Position numbers and translations under genes: made by a program. DNA of 64,000 nucleotides, taken from SFLA01 sp045595165 (GTDB lineage: Bacteria; Bacillota; Clostridia; Oscillospirales; CAG-382). Below are positions 34,436-42,895 of the stretch, piece after piece; positions within the stretch are counted from its first letter, which is position 1, and the number at the start of each line of letters is the position of its first letter. The stretch lies in contig JAZNZY010000020.1 of assembly GCA_045595165.1 (NCBI GenBank), positions 1 through 64,000 on the forward strand, read 5' to 3'. Under the pieces are notes generated by a model. The model was not told the DNA's origin. It saw nothing but the letters and a program-made list of their open reading frames with translations, and did no database searches.

Positions 34436-37400
34436 TCAGCCGTTGTCTACACCGTTTTGCAGTAAATTTTTAAACTTTTCGAGAATTTTGGAAACTGTAT
34501 CCAGCACATCTTCTTTTTCTGAGGGACGATATGCGAAGTGCGGTCTTCCTCCAAGCGATAGGAGCATCCTGCCTCTGTACTCGGGTTCGGAAGCAAGTAG
34601 AGTACAGGCGCGTACGTCGATCTGCTCGGGGAAAAAGGATATAAGACCACGTTTTTGCTCGATCAGTTTTATACCGCAGGCGCAAGCGCTGTTTCTTACG
34701 AGAGCAACTCTTACAAGATTCCACAAAGTGGGCGGTATATCTCCGAAACGGTCAAGCAGTTCGTCAAGCAGATCATCTCTGTCCGCCTCGGATTCGATAC
34801 ACGCTATTTTACGGTATACATCGATACGCATTTGAGAGGAAGGAATATAGTCCTCGGGAATAAATGCGCTTACCGAAATATCCACGGTGCAATCACTCTT
34901 GGGCATTCTGGGGTTTCCTTTAAGCTCGTCAACCGCTTCTTCAAGTATTTTAACGTACAAATCGTAGCCTATAGCTTCCATCTGTCCGCTTTGCTCGGCT
35001 CCCAGCACATTGCCTGCGCCGCGAAGCTCAAGATCTCGCATAGCGATTTTAAATCCGCTTCCGAATTCGGTGAACTCGCGTATAGCGTCAAGACGCTTTT
35101 CGGCGATCTCTTTAAGGATGCTTCCGGTTCTGTATGTGAAATATGCATATGCTTTTCGTGCGGAACGTCCTACTCTACCTCTGAGCTGATGAAGCTGTGA
35201 GAGTCCCATATGATCGGCATTTTCGATCACCAGTGTATTTGCGTTGGGAACGTCGATACCCGTTTCGATAATGGTGGTGCAGACCAATACGTCGATCTCG
35301 CCGCGCACCATATTCTCCCAGATCTCGCCCAGCTCTTCCTTACTCATTTTTCCGTGAGCAACGGCTACTACCGCTTCGGGAAAAGCATCAGATAACTTTT
35401 TGGCGCAGGAATGTATGGTTTCCACAACGTTATGAAGATAGAACACCTGTCCGCCTCTGCGCAATTCACGGCGGATTGCTTCATGGATCACGGCATCATC
35501 GTGCTCGAGAACAAATGTCTGTACGGGAATACGGTCGGACGGCGCTTCCTCCAGCACCGACATATCTCTTATTCCTGATAACGCCATATTAAGAGTACGG
35601 GGTATGGGAGTTGCGGTAAGGGTAAGAACGTCCACGTTTTCGGAAAGCTGTTTTAATTTTTCCTTGTGAGTAACGCCGAAGCGCTGTTCTTCGTCAATAA
35701 TAAGCAAGCCCAGATCCTTGAACTTGATATCACTTTGGAGTATACGGTGGGTTCCCACAACTATATCGGTCTTGCCTATACGAAGGTCCTCGATAGTCTG
35801 CGCCTGCTCCGCCTTTGTTCTGAAGCGGGACATCATTGCAACCTTTACGGGAAATGCACGGAAACGGGACAGCATCGTCTGATAATGCTGCATAGCGAGA
35901 ATGGTGGTGGGCACTAAAACCGCCACCTGTTTTCCCGAAACCACGGCCTTGAACGCCGCGCGGAGAGCCACCTCCGTCTTGCCGAAGCCTACATCACCGC
36001 AAAGCAGACGATCCATGGGAACGGGGCTTTCCATATCCTTTTTTATATCCTCTGCCGCTCTGAGCTGATCGTCGGTTTCGTCATACTCGAACATAGACTC
36101 AAACTCTTCCTGCATCTCCTCATCGGGAGGATATGCAAAACCTTCTTTAAGCTGGCGGGCGGCATAAAGGGCGATAAGCTCTTTGGCAATATCTTTCGCA
36201 GCGCTTTTTGCACGGGCTTTTGTTCGCTGCCATTCGGAAGTGCCCATTTTGGAAAGCTTTGTATTTTCGTTTCCGATATATTTGGAAACAAGGTCAAGTT
36301 GGTTACAGGGCACGTACAGAATATCGGTGCCCGCATACCGTATTTTTATATAATCCTTTGAAAAGCCTTCAACAGTAAGATTGGTAATGCCTTCAAATCT
36401 GCCTATACCGTGATTTGCGTGGACCACAAGATCGCCGAACGTAAGGTCTGCATACGAAGCAATACGCTCGCTTTTGGTAACCTTTTTCCGCACACGTTCT
36501 TTGCGGCGGGCGGAAACGTTCTGCAGAGTATCCGTATCGGTATATAAAACGAAATTCGCTCTCGGCAATTCAAAGCCGCAAAGAGATTGGTTACCGTCAA
36601 GAGTGCCTACACCGGCAAGTCCTTTATGCAATTCGCCGCTGAAGCGGTAACAGCCTATATTTCTCTCGTTAAGCGCCGAGAGCATATTATCCGCGGCACG
36701 CTCGCTTACTGTCAATATAAGCACGTTTCGCTTGAGCTCAACGGAGGATTTCAGGTCATCTGCCAAAAGCTCAAGGTTGGAAAGATAAGAATTTACCGAT
36801 TTGGTTAAAACCGTGTATTCGTCGCGGTAATCGAAAAGCTTATTAGCTCCCGAAAAATAATCCAGCGCCAAAGTTTTTTTCGCTACGGCAGAAACGAAGG
36901 TATCCACATCCATATGTGGAAGCTCGCTTCCTGCAGGGAGAATTCCGCTTTCCGCAAGAGAAGCGAAGGTCTGCTCGTTTTGCCAGCAAAAAGCACCCGC
37001 ACGTTCCTTGATGCGGGGTGTGTTTACGGCAATAACGGCGAATTCGGACATATAATCAAGCGCCGTCGTCTTTTGCTCGTAAACAAAGGACGCATATTTG
37101 TCCAATGCGGTTATTCTTATATGATTTTCACAGTTTTCCTTTTCCTTTAAAAGGAGATCACGCAGTTTTTCACTGCCTGTGAATTTTCTTATCTGCTTGC
37201 CGATATGAGCGGCGATATTTTCGTATGCAAGGTTATCGGGAAGCAATTCGTACACGGGAAGTATACTTACGCTTTCCACGTTCTCGTACCGTCTTTGGGA
37301 GGTTATATCGAAAAATCCGATAAGATCGATCTCATCACCGAAAAAATCTATACGGAATGGATTGGAATATGAGGGCGAAAAAACGTCCACTATACCGCCG

Positions 37401-37924
37401 CGGACCGCAAATTGTCCCTCTCCCTCTACCTGCTCGGTACGCTGATAACCCAAAAGGGCAAGCCATGAGGAAAGCTGGGAAACGGAAATACTTTCTCCGC
37501 TTCGGACGTGCAAAGTTATATCCTGCAGGATCTCCGGCGGAACGGTATACTGCATCACTGCATCGGGTACGGTTATTACCGCATCAACGCTGCCGTCCAG
37601 CAATGCGGACAACACGCCTATTCGCTGTTGCTCAAACTCGCGGGAATAGCCCTTTACGTTATCAAAAACGAAATCTCTCGCAGGGAAAAACAGCACGTTT
37701 TCCATATAATGCTCAAGCTCTGCGCGAAGACGCTGGGCTTCCCTCTCATCGGGCATTATAATGAGCAGTTTTTTGCCCACTTCCCTTGAAAAAGCCGTGC
37801 AGAAAAGGGGGCGGGCGGCGTCGCACACCCCTGTTGCGATACACGGAACCCGTCCCTTTATAAAGTTTTCGGTAAGTGCCGAAAACTCGGTATCAAGTAA
37901 AAATTGTGAAATTACGGTATTCAT
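34436..37924 (-). CDS. mfd: Transcription-repair coupling factor Mfd
   Basis: 1162 residues, usual length. N-terminal UvrB-homology region (FPARDFVFDNVKGYSREFEQ), the RNA-polymerase-interacting CarD-like domain (FGDLVVHANHGIGRFEGI), the helicase/translocase with Walker A GDVGFGKTEVALRA and DEEQ box (IIDEEQRFGV), then the C-terminal TRCF domain. It displaces stalled RNA polymerase from DNA lesions and recruits UvrA. It starts 1 nt after the pth stop, the common pth-mfd order of Bacillota. Confidence 0.97.
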   Translation of the reverse strand: MNTVISQFLLDTEFSALTENFIKGRVPCIATGVCDAARPLFCTAFSREVGKKLLIIMPDEREAQRLRAELEHYMENVLFFPARDFVFDNVKGYSREFEQQRIGVLSALLDGSVDAVITVPDAVMQYTVPPEILQDITLHVRSGESISVSQLSSWLALLGYQRTEQVEGEGQFAVRGGIVDVFSPSYSNPFRIDFFGDEIDLIGFFDITSQRRYENVESVSILPVYELLPDNLAYENIAAHIGKQIRKFTGSEKLRDLLLKEKENCENHIRITALDKYASFVYEQKTTALDYMSEFAVIAVNTPRIKERAGAFCWQNEQTFASLAESGILPAGSELPHMDVDTFVSAVAKKTLALDYFSGANKLFDYRDEYTVLTKSVNSYLSNLELLADDLKSSVELKRNVLILTVSERAADNMLSALNERNIGCYRFSGELHKGLAGVGTLDGNQSLCGFELPRANFVLYTDTDTLQNVSARRKERVRKKVTKSERIASYADLTFGDLVVHANHGIGRFEGITNLTVEGFSKDYIKIRYAGTDILYVPCNQLDLVSKYIGNENTKLSKMGTSEWQRTKARAKSAAKDIAKELIALYAARQLKEGFAYPPDEEMQEEFESMFEYDETDDQLRAAEDIKKDMESPVPMDRLLCGDVGFGKTEVALRAAFKAVVSGKQVAVLVPTTILAMQHYQTMLSRFRAFPVKVAMMSRFRTKAEQAQTIEDLRIGKTDIVVGTHRILQSDIKFKDLGLLIIDEEQRFGVTHKEKLKQLSENVDVLTLTATPIPRTLNMALSGIRDMSVLEEAPSDRIPVQTFVLEHDDAVIHEAIRRELRRGGQVFYLHNVVETIHSCAKKLSDAFPEAVVAVAHGKMSKEELGEIWENMVRGEIDVLVCTTIIETGIDVPNANTLVIENADHMGLSQLHQLRGRVGRSARKAYAYFTYRTGSILKEIAEKRLDAIREFTEFGSGFKIAMRDLELRGAGNVLGAEQSGQMEAIGYDLYVKILEEAVDELKGNPRMPKSDCTVDISVSAFIPEDYIPSSQMRIDVYRKIACIESEADRDDLLDELLDRFGDIPPTLWNLVRVALVRNSACACGIKLIEQKRGLISFFPEQIDVRACTLLASEPEYRGRMLLSLGGRPHFAYRPSEKEDVLDTVSKILEKFKNLLQNGVDNG

Positions 37925-37925
37925 A

Positions 37926-38513
37926 TTAATTAAAAAGATTCATCGCCTTGTCAGTTTCACCTGCTACGATAAGCTCGACCGCTTTGGATACATCGTCAAA
38001 TCTGCTGATGACAGACTTGAATTCCGAAGAGGAAAAATTGGAAAGCACCCAATCCGCCATATCGTAATCGGGATGGGGCTTTTCGCCTACGCCGATCTTA
38101 ACACGGGGAAAATCCTGAGTTCCCAGATGCTCGATAAGGGATTTTATTCCGTTATGACCGCCTGCGCTTCCTTTTCTGCGTATACGTATTTCCCCTACGC
38201 CGATAGCGCAATCGTCAAACAAAACTATAATTCTCTCGGGCGCGACCTTATAAAAATCTGCGGCGCTTCGTACAGCTTCGCCGGAATTATTCATATATGT
38301 CTGAGGTTTTAAAAGCAAAACCTTTTTACCGGCTATTTCCGTCTTGCCGCAAAGGGCTCTGTGCTTTAAAGAGTTAATACGTACACCGCACTTTTCCGCA
38401 AGACGGTCTATTGCTCTGAAGCCTGCGTTATGACGGGTATTATCGTATTTCGGTTCCGGATTTCCCAGACCGACTATGATATATTCTACGCCGCCGGATG
38501 AAAACAAACCCAT
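37926..38513 (-). CDS. pth: Peptidyl-tRNA hydrolase
   Basis: 195 residues from ATG 38513; AGGAGG lies 8 nt upstream, whereas the frame's TTG at 38519 is too close to that site. Motifs VGLGNPEPKYDNTRHNAGF with the catalytic His, KPQTYMNNSGEAV and VLFDDCAI are those of bacterial Pth. It releases tRNA from peptidyl-tRNA dropped by ribosomes. First gene of pth-mfd-ppiC. Confidence 0.96.
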   Translation of the reverse strand: MGLFSSGGVEYIIVGLGNPEPKYDNTRHNAGFRAIDRLAEKCGVRINSLKHRALCGKTEIAGKKVLLLKPQTYMNNSGEAVRSAADFYKVAPERIIVLFDDCAIGVGEIRIRRKGSAGGHNGIKSLIEHLGTQDFPRVKIGVGEKPHPDYDMADWVLSNFSSSEFKSVISRFDDVSKAVELIVAGETDKAMNLFN

Positions 38514-38537
38514 ATGCAAAACCTCCTTCGGTGTGTA

Positions 38538-38566
38538 AGTTTATCTCTTTTGTGCCGTTTTGTCAA
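38538..38566 (-). promoter_or_regulatory. Promoter of the pth-mfd operon
   Basis: On the minus strand TTGACA, 17 nt spacer, TAAACT, ~25 nt upstream of the pth start, divergent from the ppdK promoter. Confidence 0.7.
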
Positions 38567-38617
38567 GTATAATAGGTACATAAATTAAATTATATGAAAC
38601 AAAGTTCAAAAAAAGTA

Positions 38618-38645
38618 TAGACAAAACCAAATTTTGTGTTATAAT
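38618..38645 (+). promoter_or_regulatory. Promoter of ppdK
   Basis: TAGACA, 16 nt spacer, TATAAT, 35 nt upstream of the ppdK start. The spacer contains an inverted repeat ACAAAA-N5-TTTTGT (38621-38637), a possible operator. Confidence 0.7.
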
Positions 38646-38679
38646 ATATCGGATAAAAAATATAAACGGAGGTACACAC

Positions 38680-41301
38680 ATGGCAGAAAAAAAGTATGTC
38701 TATATGTTTTCTGAAGGCAACGGTTCCATGCGCGAGCTGCTGGGCGGTAAGGGCGCGAACCTTGCAGAGATGACAAATCTCGGCTTGCCTGTTCCCCAAG
38801 GTTTTACAATTTCTACGGAGGCTTGTACTCGTTATTACGACGACGGTAAGAAGATCGGCGACGATATCAAGGCTCAGATTTTGGAATATATCGGAAAGAT
38901 GGAAGGGGTTACCGGCAAAAAGTTCGGCGATCTCGAAAATCCTTTGCTCGTTTCCGTAAGATCCGGTGCACGTGCTTCTATGCCCGGTATGATGGATACC
39001 ATCCTCAACCTCGGTCTTAACGAAGAGGTTGTTAACGTTATTGCTGAAAAATCCGGCAATCCCCGTTGGGCTTGGGACTGCTACAGAAGATTTATTCAGA
39101 TGTACTCCGACGTTGTTATGGAAGTCGGTAAAAAGTACTTCGAGCAGCTTATCGACAAGCTGAAGGAAGAAAAGGGAGTTACTCAGGACGTTGACCTTAC
39201 GGCAGAGGATCTTAAGTATCTCGCTACCCAGTTCAAGCAGGAATACAAGGACAAGATCGGTGCAGACTTCCCCAACGATCCTATCGAGCAGCTCTTCGGC
39301 GCTGTTACCGCAGTATTCAGAAGCTGGGATAACCCCAGAGCAAACATCTACAGAAGAGATAACGATATTCCCTACAGCTGGGGCACCGCAGTTAACGTGC
39401 AGATGATGGCGTTCGGTAATATGGGTGATACCTCCGGCACCGGCGTTGCATTTACCCGTGATCCCGCAACAGGCGAAAAGCGTCTTATGGGCGAATTCCT
39501 TATGAACGCTCAGGGCGAAGACGTTGTTGCAGGCGTTCGTACTCCCCTTCCCATCGCAAAGATGGCAGAAGTTATGCCCGAATGCTTTGAGCAGTTCACC
39601 AAGATCTGCAACATTCTCGAAAACCATTACCGCGATATGCAGGATATGGAATTCACCATCGAGAACAGAAAGCTTTATATGCTTCAGACCAGAAACGGTA
39701 AGAGAACCGCACAGGCAGCTCTTAAGATAGCTTGTGATCTGGTTGACGAAGGTATGATCACCGAAGAAAAAGCTGTTCTTATGATCGACCCCAGAAACCT
39801 CGATACTCTTCTCCATCCCCAGTTCAGCACCGATGCGCTTAAGAAGGCAGTTCCTATGGCAAAGGCTCTTGCAGCTTCTCCCGGAGCAGCTTGCGGTAAG
39901 GTAGTATTCACCGCAGAAGACGCAAAGGAATGGAACGAGCGCGGCGAAAAGGTTATACTCGTAAGACTTGAAACTTCTCCCGAGGATATCGAGGGTATGA
40001 AGGCTGCTCAGGGTATACTCACCGTACGCGGCGGTATGACCAGCCACGCTGCGGTTGTAGCACGCGGTATGGGTACCTGCTGTGTATCCGGATGCTCCGC
40101 TATCGCAATGGATGAAGAAAACAAGCGCTTCGTTCTCGCAGGGAAAACCTTCAACGAAGGCGATGAAATCTCTATAGACGGTTCTACCGGTAATATCTAC
40201 GACGGTATCATTCCCACCGTTGATGCAAAGATCGTAGGTGAGCTTGGCAGAATCATGGCTTGGGCAGATAAGTTCAGAAAACTTCGTATCCGCACCAATG
40301 CCGACACCGAAAAGGATGCAAAGAAAGCGTTCGAGCTTGGCGCAGAAGGTATCGGTCTTTGCCGTACCGAGCACATGTTCTTTGATAAGATTGACGCTAT
40401 CCGTGAAATGATCTGCTCCGACACCGTTGAGCAGAGAGAAATAGCGCTTGAAAAGATACTTCCTCTCCAGCAGGCAGACTTTGAGAGCCTCTACGAAGCA
40501 ATGCAGGGTAACCCCGTAACTATCCGTTACTTGGATCCCCCTCTCCACGAGTTCGTTCCCACCGAGGAAAAGGATATTGAAAAGCTTGCCGAAACTCAGG
40601 GCAAGAACGTTAAGCAGATCAAGGATATTATCGCTTCTCTCCACGAGTTCAACCCCATGATGGGTCACAGAGGATGCCGTCTTGCGGTTACCTACCCCGA
40701 AATCGCAGCAATGCAGACCAGAGCGGTTATCCGCGCTGCACTTAACGTTCAGGCACGCCATCCCGAATGGACTATGGTTCCCGAAATAATGATTCCTCTC
40801 GTAGGCGATATCAAGGAATTGGCATACGTTAAGAAGACCGTTGTTAACACCGCAAACGAAGAGCTTGCAAACGCAAACAGCGATATGCAGTACAAGGTTG
40901 GTACTATGATCGAGATCCCCCGTGCGGCTCTTACCGCAGACGAGATCGCAAAGGAAGCAGAGTTCTTCTCCTTCGGTACCAATGACCTTACCCAGATGAC
41001 CTTCGGCTTCTCCCGTGACGATGCAGGCAAGTTCCTTGATGCATACTATGACAGCAAGATCTACGAAAGCGATCCTTTCGCACGTCTTGACCAGAACGGC
41101 GTAGGTAAGCTGATTGAAATGGCAGCAAGACTCGGTAAGCAGACCCGTCCCGACATCAAGCTGGGTATCTGCGGCGAACACGGTGGAGATCCTTCTTCCG
41201 TTGAATTCTGCCACAATGTAGGTCTGTCCTACGTTTCCTGCTCTCCCTTCAGAGTTCCCATAGCACGTCTTGCAGCAGCTCAGGCAGCTCTTAAAGACTA
41301 A
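38680..41301 (+). CDS. ppdK: Pyruvate, phosphate dikinase
   Basis: 873 residues, usual length. ATP-grasp N-terminal domain (GGKGANLAEMTNLGLPVPQGF), the phosphohistidine domain with GGMTSHAAVVARGMG (His near 455), and the C-terminal PEP/pyruvate barrel with GLCRTEHMF, SFGTNDLTQMTFG and CGEHGGD carrying the catalytic Cys near 831. It interconverts pyruvate + ATP + Pi and PEP + AMP + PPi. In fermenting Clostridia it can serve glycolysis with PPi or gluconeogenesis. Strongly biased codon use suggests high expression. Ribosome site GGAGG. Confidence 0.97.
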   Translation: MAEKKYVYMFSEGNGSMRELLGGKGANLAEMTNLGLPVPQGFTISTEACTRYYDDGKKIGDDIKAQILEYIGKMEGVTGKKFGDLENPLLVSVRSGARASMPGMMDTILNLGLNEEVVNVIAEKSGNPRWAWDCYRRFIQMYSDVVMEVGKKYFEQLIDKLKEEKGVTQDVDLTAEDLKYLATQFKQEYKDKIGADFPNDPIEQLFGAVTAVFRSWDNPRANIYRRDNDIPYSWGTAVNVQMMAFGNMGDTSGTGVAFTRDPATGEKRLMGEFLMNAQGEDVVAGVRTPLPIAKMAEVMPECFEQFTKICNILENHYRDMQDMEFTIENRKLYMLQTRNGKRTAQAALKIACDLVDEGMITEEKAVLMIDPRNLDTLLHPQFSTDALKKAVPMAKALAASPGAACGKVVFTAEDAKEWNERGEKVILVRLETSPEDIEGMKAAQGILTVRGGMTSHAAVVARGMGTCCVSGCSAIAMDEENKRFVLAGKTFNEGDEISIDGSTGNIYDGIIPTVDAKIVGELGRIMAWADKFRKLRIRTNADTEKDAKKAFELGAEGIGLCRTEHMFFDKIDAIREMICSDTVEQREIALEKILPLQQADFESLYEAMQGNPVTIRYLDPPLHEFVPTEEKDIEKLAETQGKNVKQIKDIIASLHEFNPMMGHRGCRLAVTYPEIAAMQTRAVIRAALNVQARHPEWTMVPEIMIPLVGDIKELAYVKKTVVNTANEELANANSDMQYKVGTMIEIPRAALTADEIAKEAEFFSFGTNDLTQMTFGFSRDDAGKFLDAYYDSKIYESDPFARLDQNGVGKLIEMAARLGKQTRPDIKLGICGEHGGDPSSVEFCHNVGLSYVSCSPFRVPIARLAAAQAALKD

Positions 41302-41323
41302 ATAACAATTTAACCACACGTTA

Positions 41324-41353
41324 TGTGCGGATGCGATTATCCGCATCCGCACA
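41324..41353 (+). terminator. Hairpin behind ppdK
   Basis: Perfect 12 bp stem TGTGCGGATGCG / CGCATCCGCACA with a 6 nt loop, 22 nt after the ppdK stop. The exit (TTGCCTTATATTT) is only moderately T-rich, so termination may be partial. Confidence 0.65.
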
Positions 41354-41385
41354 TTGCCTTATATTTGCATTAATTCTAAATTTTT

Positions 41386-42405
41386 ATGACTTACACATCA
41401 ATAACACAAAATGTCTTCAACGACAACAAAAAAATCTATAAAAAAGGCAAAAAGCGCATATGCTGGGTAATTTTTGCAGCCTGCTTTTGCCTTGCTTTGC
41501 TTAATTTTCTGGGATATTTAATAAGCCCGCTGTTAATACCCGTAATTCCCCACGTGGAAAAGGCGATGCCTCTTACTACGTTTGAATTGCTGTTGAACAT
41601 GGCAATGTACGTATTTTGTCTGGTGGTTCCCTTTGCCATAGCGGCTTTCCCCTGCAAAACCGGCATAAAGTCTATATTCCCTATGAAGCCGCGGCTTACG
41701 AAAAATCCTATCGGATACACGCTGTTCGTTTTCGGCATATGCACCATGTTCAACGCCGTAATGACACTGCTGCTTCCCTGGTACAGAGAAGTGTTTGCTG
41801 TCGAGCCTACCATATACGAAAGCAATATTGATATAGTACTTTATTTCATAAGTGCCGCCGTATTCCCCGCCATTATTGAGGAATTGGTGTTCAGAGGAAT
41901 ATGCATATCCTGTCTTCGCCCTATGGGAACGAAGTTTGCCGTAGTTTTATCTGCGATCCTCTTCGGTATGGCACACGTTGATCCTTTGCAAAGCGCTTTT
42001 GCATTCCTGTTTGGTCTGCTTATCGGCACCGCATACGTCGCTACCGGCTCTATATGGCCCGGAGTACTGCTGCATTTCTTCAACAACTCCATTTCGGTAA
42101 TTGCAAGCTACGGACACGACATAATAGTAAGTATGTGCGGTACGCTGATCATAGGCGCAATGGTTTACTCGATTATTTATCTGTTCAAGTTTTCAAAGCT
42201 CCCCGGCAGATTCCCTATTTCTATTAAAGAAGAAAAAAGCGATATACTCACCGGAAGCGGGTTCACTCCCCTGCGGGCTGTTTTTTCCAACGCCTGGACG
42301 TATGTTTTTCTGGTACTGTACGTTATCGCTGTGATAATGCGTTATTTCCCCGATGCAATAGTAAGCGTATTTACGTTTTTCACATCTTCTCTTGAAACGA
42401 TGTAA
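41386..42405 (+). CDS. CPBP family intramembrane metalloprotease
   Basis: 339 residues, several membrane helices. Motif 1 EELVFRG, motif 2 FGMAHVD and motif 3 HFFNNS form the CPBP (Abi/Rce1-like) glutamate/histidine active site inside the membrane. Substrate unknown; members process prenylated or bacteriocin-like peptides or act in protein secretion. The start ATG 41386 has no recognisable Shine-Dalgarno sequence and no later Met is suitable, so the true N-terminus is uncertain. It is followed after 16 nt by tadA and probably leads that operon. Confidence 0.86.
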   Translation: MTYTSITQNVFNDNKKIYKKGKKRICWVIFAACFCLALLNFLGYLISPLLIPVIPHVEKAMPLTTFELLLNMAMYVFCLVVPFAIAAFPCKTGIKSIFPMKPRLTKNPIGYTLFVFGICTMFNAVMTLLLPWYREVFAVEPTIYESNIDIVLYFISAAVFPAIIEELVFRGICISCLRPMGTKFAVVLSAILFGMAHVDPLQSAFAFLFGLLIGTAYVATGSIWPGVLLHFFNNSISVIASYGHDIIVSMCGTLIIGAMVYSIIYLFKFSKLPGRFPISIKEEKSDILTGSGFTPLRAVFSNAWTYVFLVLYVIAVIMRYFPDAIVSVFTFFTSSLETM

Positions 42406-42421
42406 GGCGAAGGAATTTTAA

Positions 42422-42895
42422 ATGAAAGAAAAATTTATGCGCCGTGCTATTAAATGTGCGCAAAAAGCGGCCGAGAGAGGCGAAGTGCCCGTAGGTGCGG
42501 TTATCGTAAAAGACGGGAAGATCATCTCTACGGGATATAATAAACGGGAAGAAAAGAAAAACGCCATTATGCACGCGGAAATGATAGCCATTGACAGAGC
42601 GTGTAAAAAATTAGGCGCTTGGCGACTGGAGGACTGTGAGCTGTATGTCACCCTTGAGCCCTGCCCTATGTGTGCAGGCGCCGTAGCGAACGCACGTATA
42701 AAAAAAGTACACTTCGGCGCATATGATTCAAAAATGGGCGCTGTAAGCAGTGTTATTGATTTAAGCAAATATAATTTCAACCACCATTTCGAAGCGGAGG
42801 GCGGTATTCTGAAAGACGAATGTGCTTTCCTGCTATCGGATTTTTTCAAAAAATTAAGAAACAGAAACGAGAGGCAATGCGTAAATGAACAATAA
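42422..42895 (+). CDS. tadA: tRNA-specific adenosine deaminase TadA
   Basis: 157 residues. Zinc-deaminase motifs HAEMIAID (His and catalytic Glu, ~51-53) and EPCPMCAGA (~79-87), with the tRNA-binding C-terminal helix. It converts A34 to inosine in tRNA-Arg(ACG), an essential wobble modification. Overlaps metG by 11 nt, so translation is coupled. Confidence 0.95.
   Translation: MKEKFMRRAIKCAQKAAERGEVPVGAVIVKDGKIISTGYNKREEKKNAIMHAEMIAIDRACKKLGAWRLEDCELYVTLEPCPMCAGAVANARIKKVHFGAYDSKMGAVSSVIDLSKYNFNHHFEAEGGILKDECAFLLSDFFKKLRNRNERQCVNEQ

Noticed and set aside
41354..41382. Promoter TTGCCT-N17-TAAATT ahead of the CPBP gene
   Set aside because: Its transcript would start at or after the assigned start codon; kept only as a sign that the true N-terminus is uncertain.
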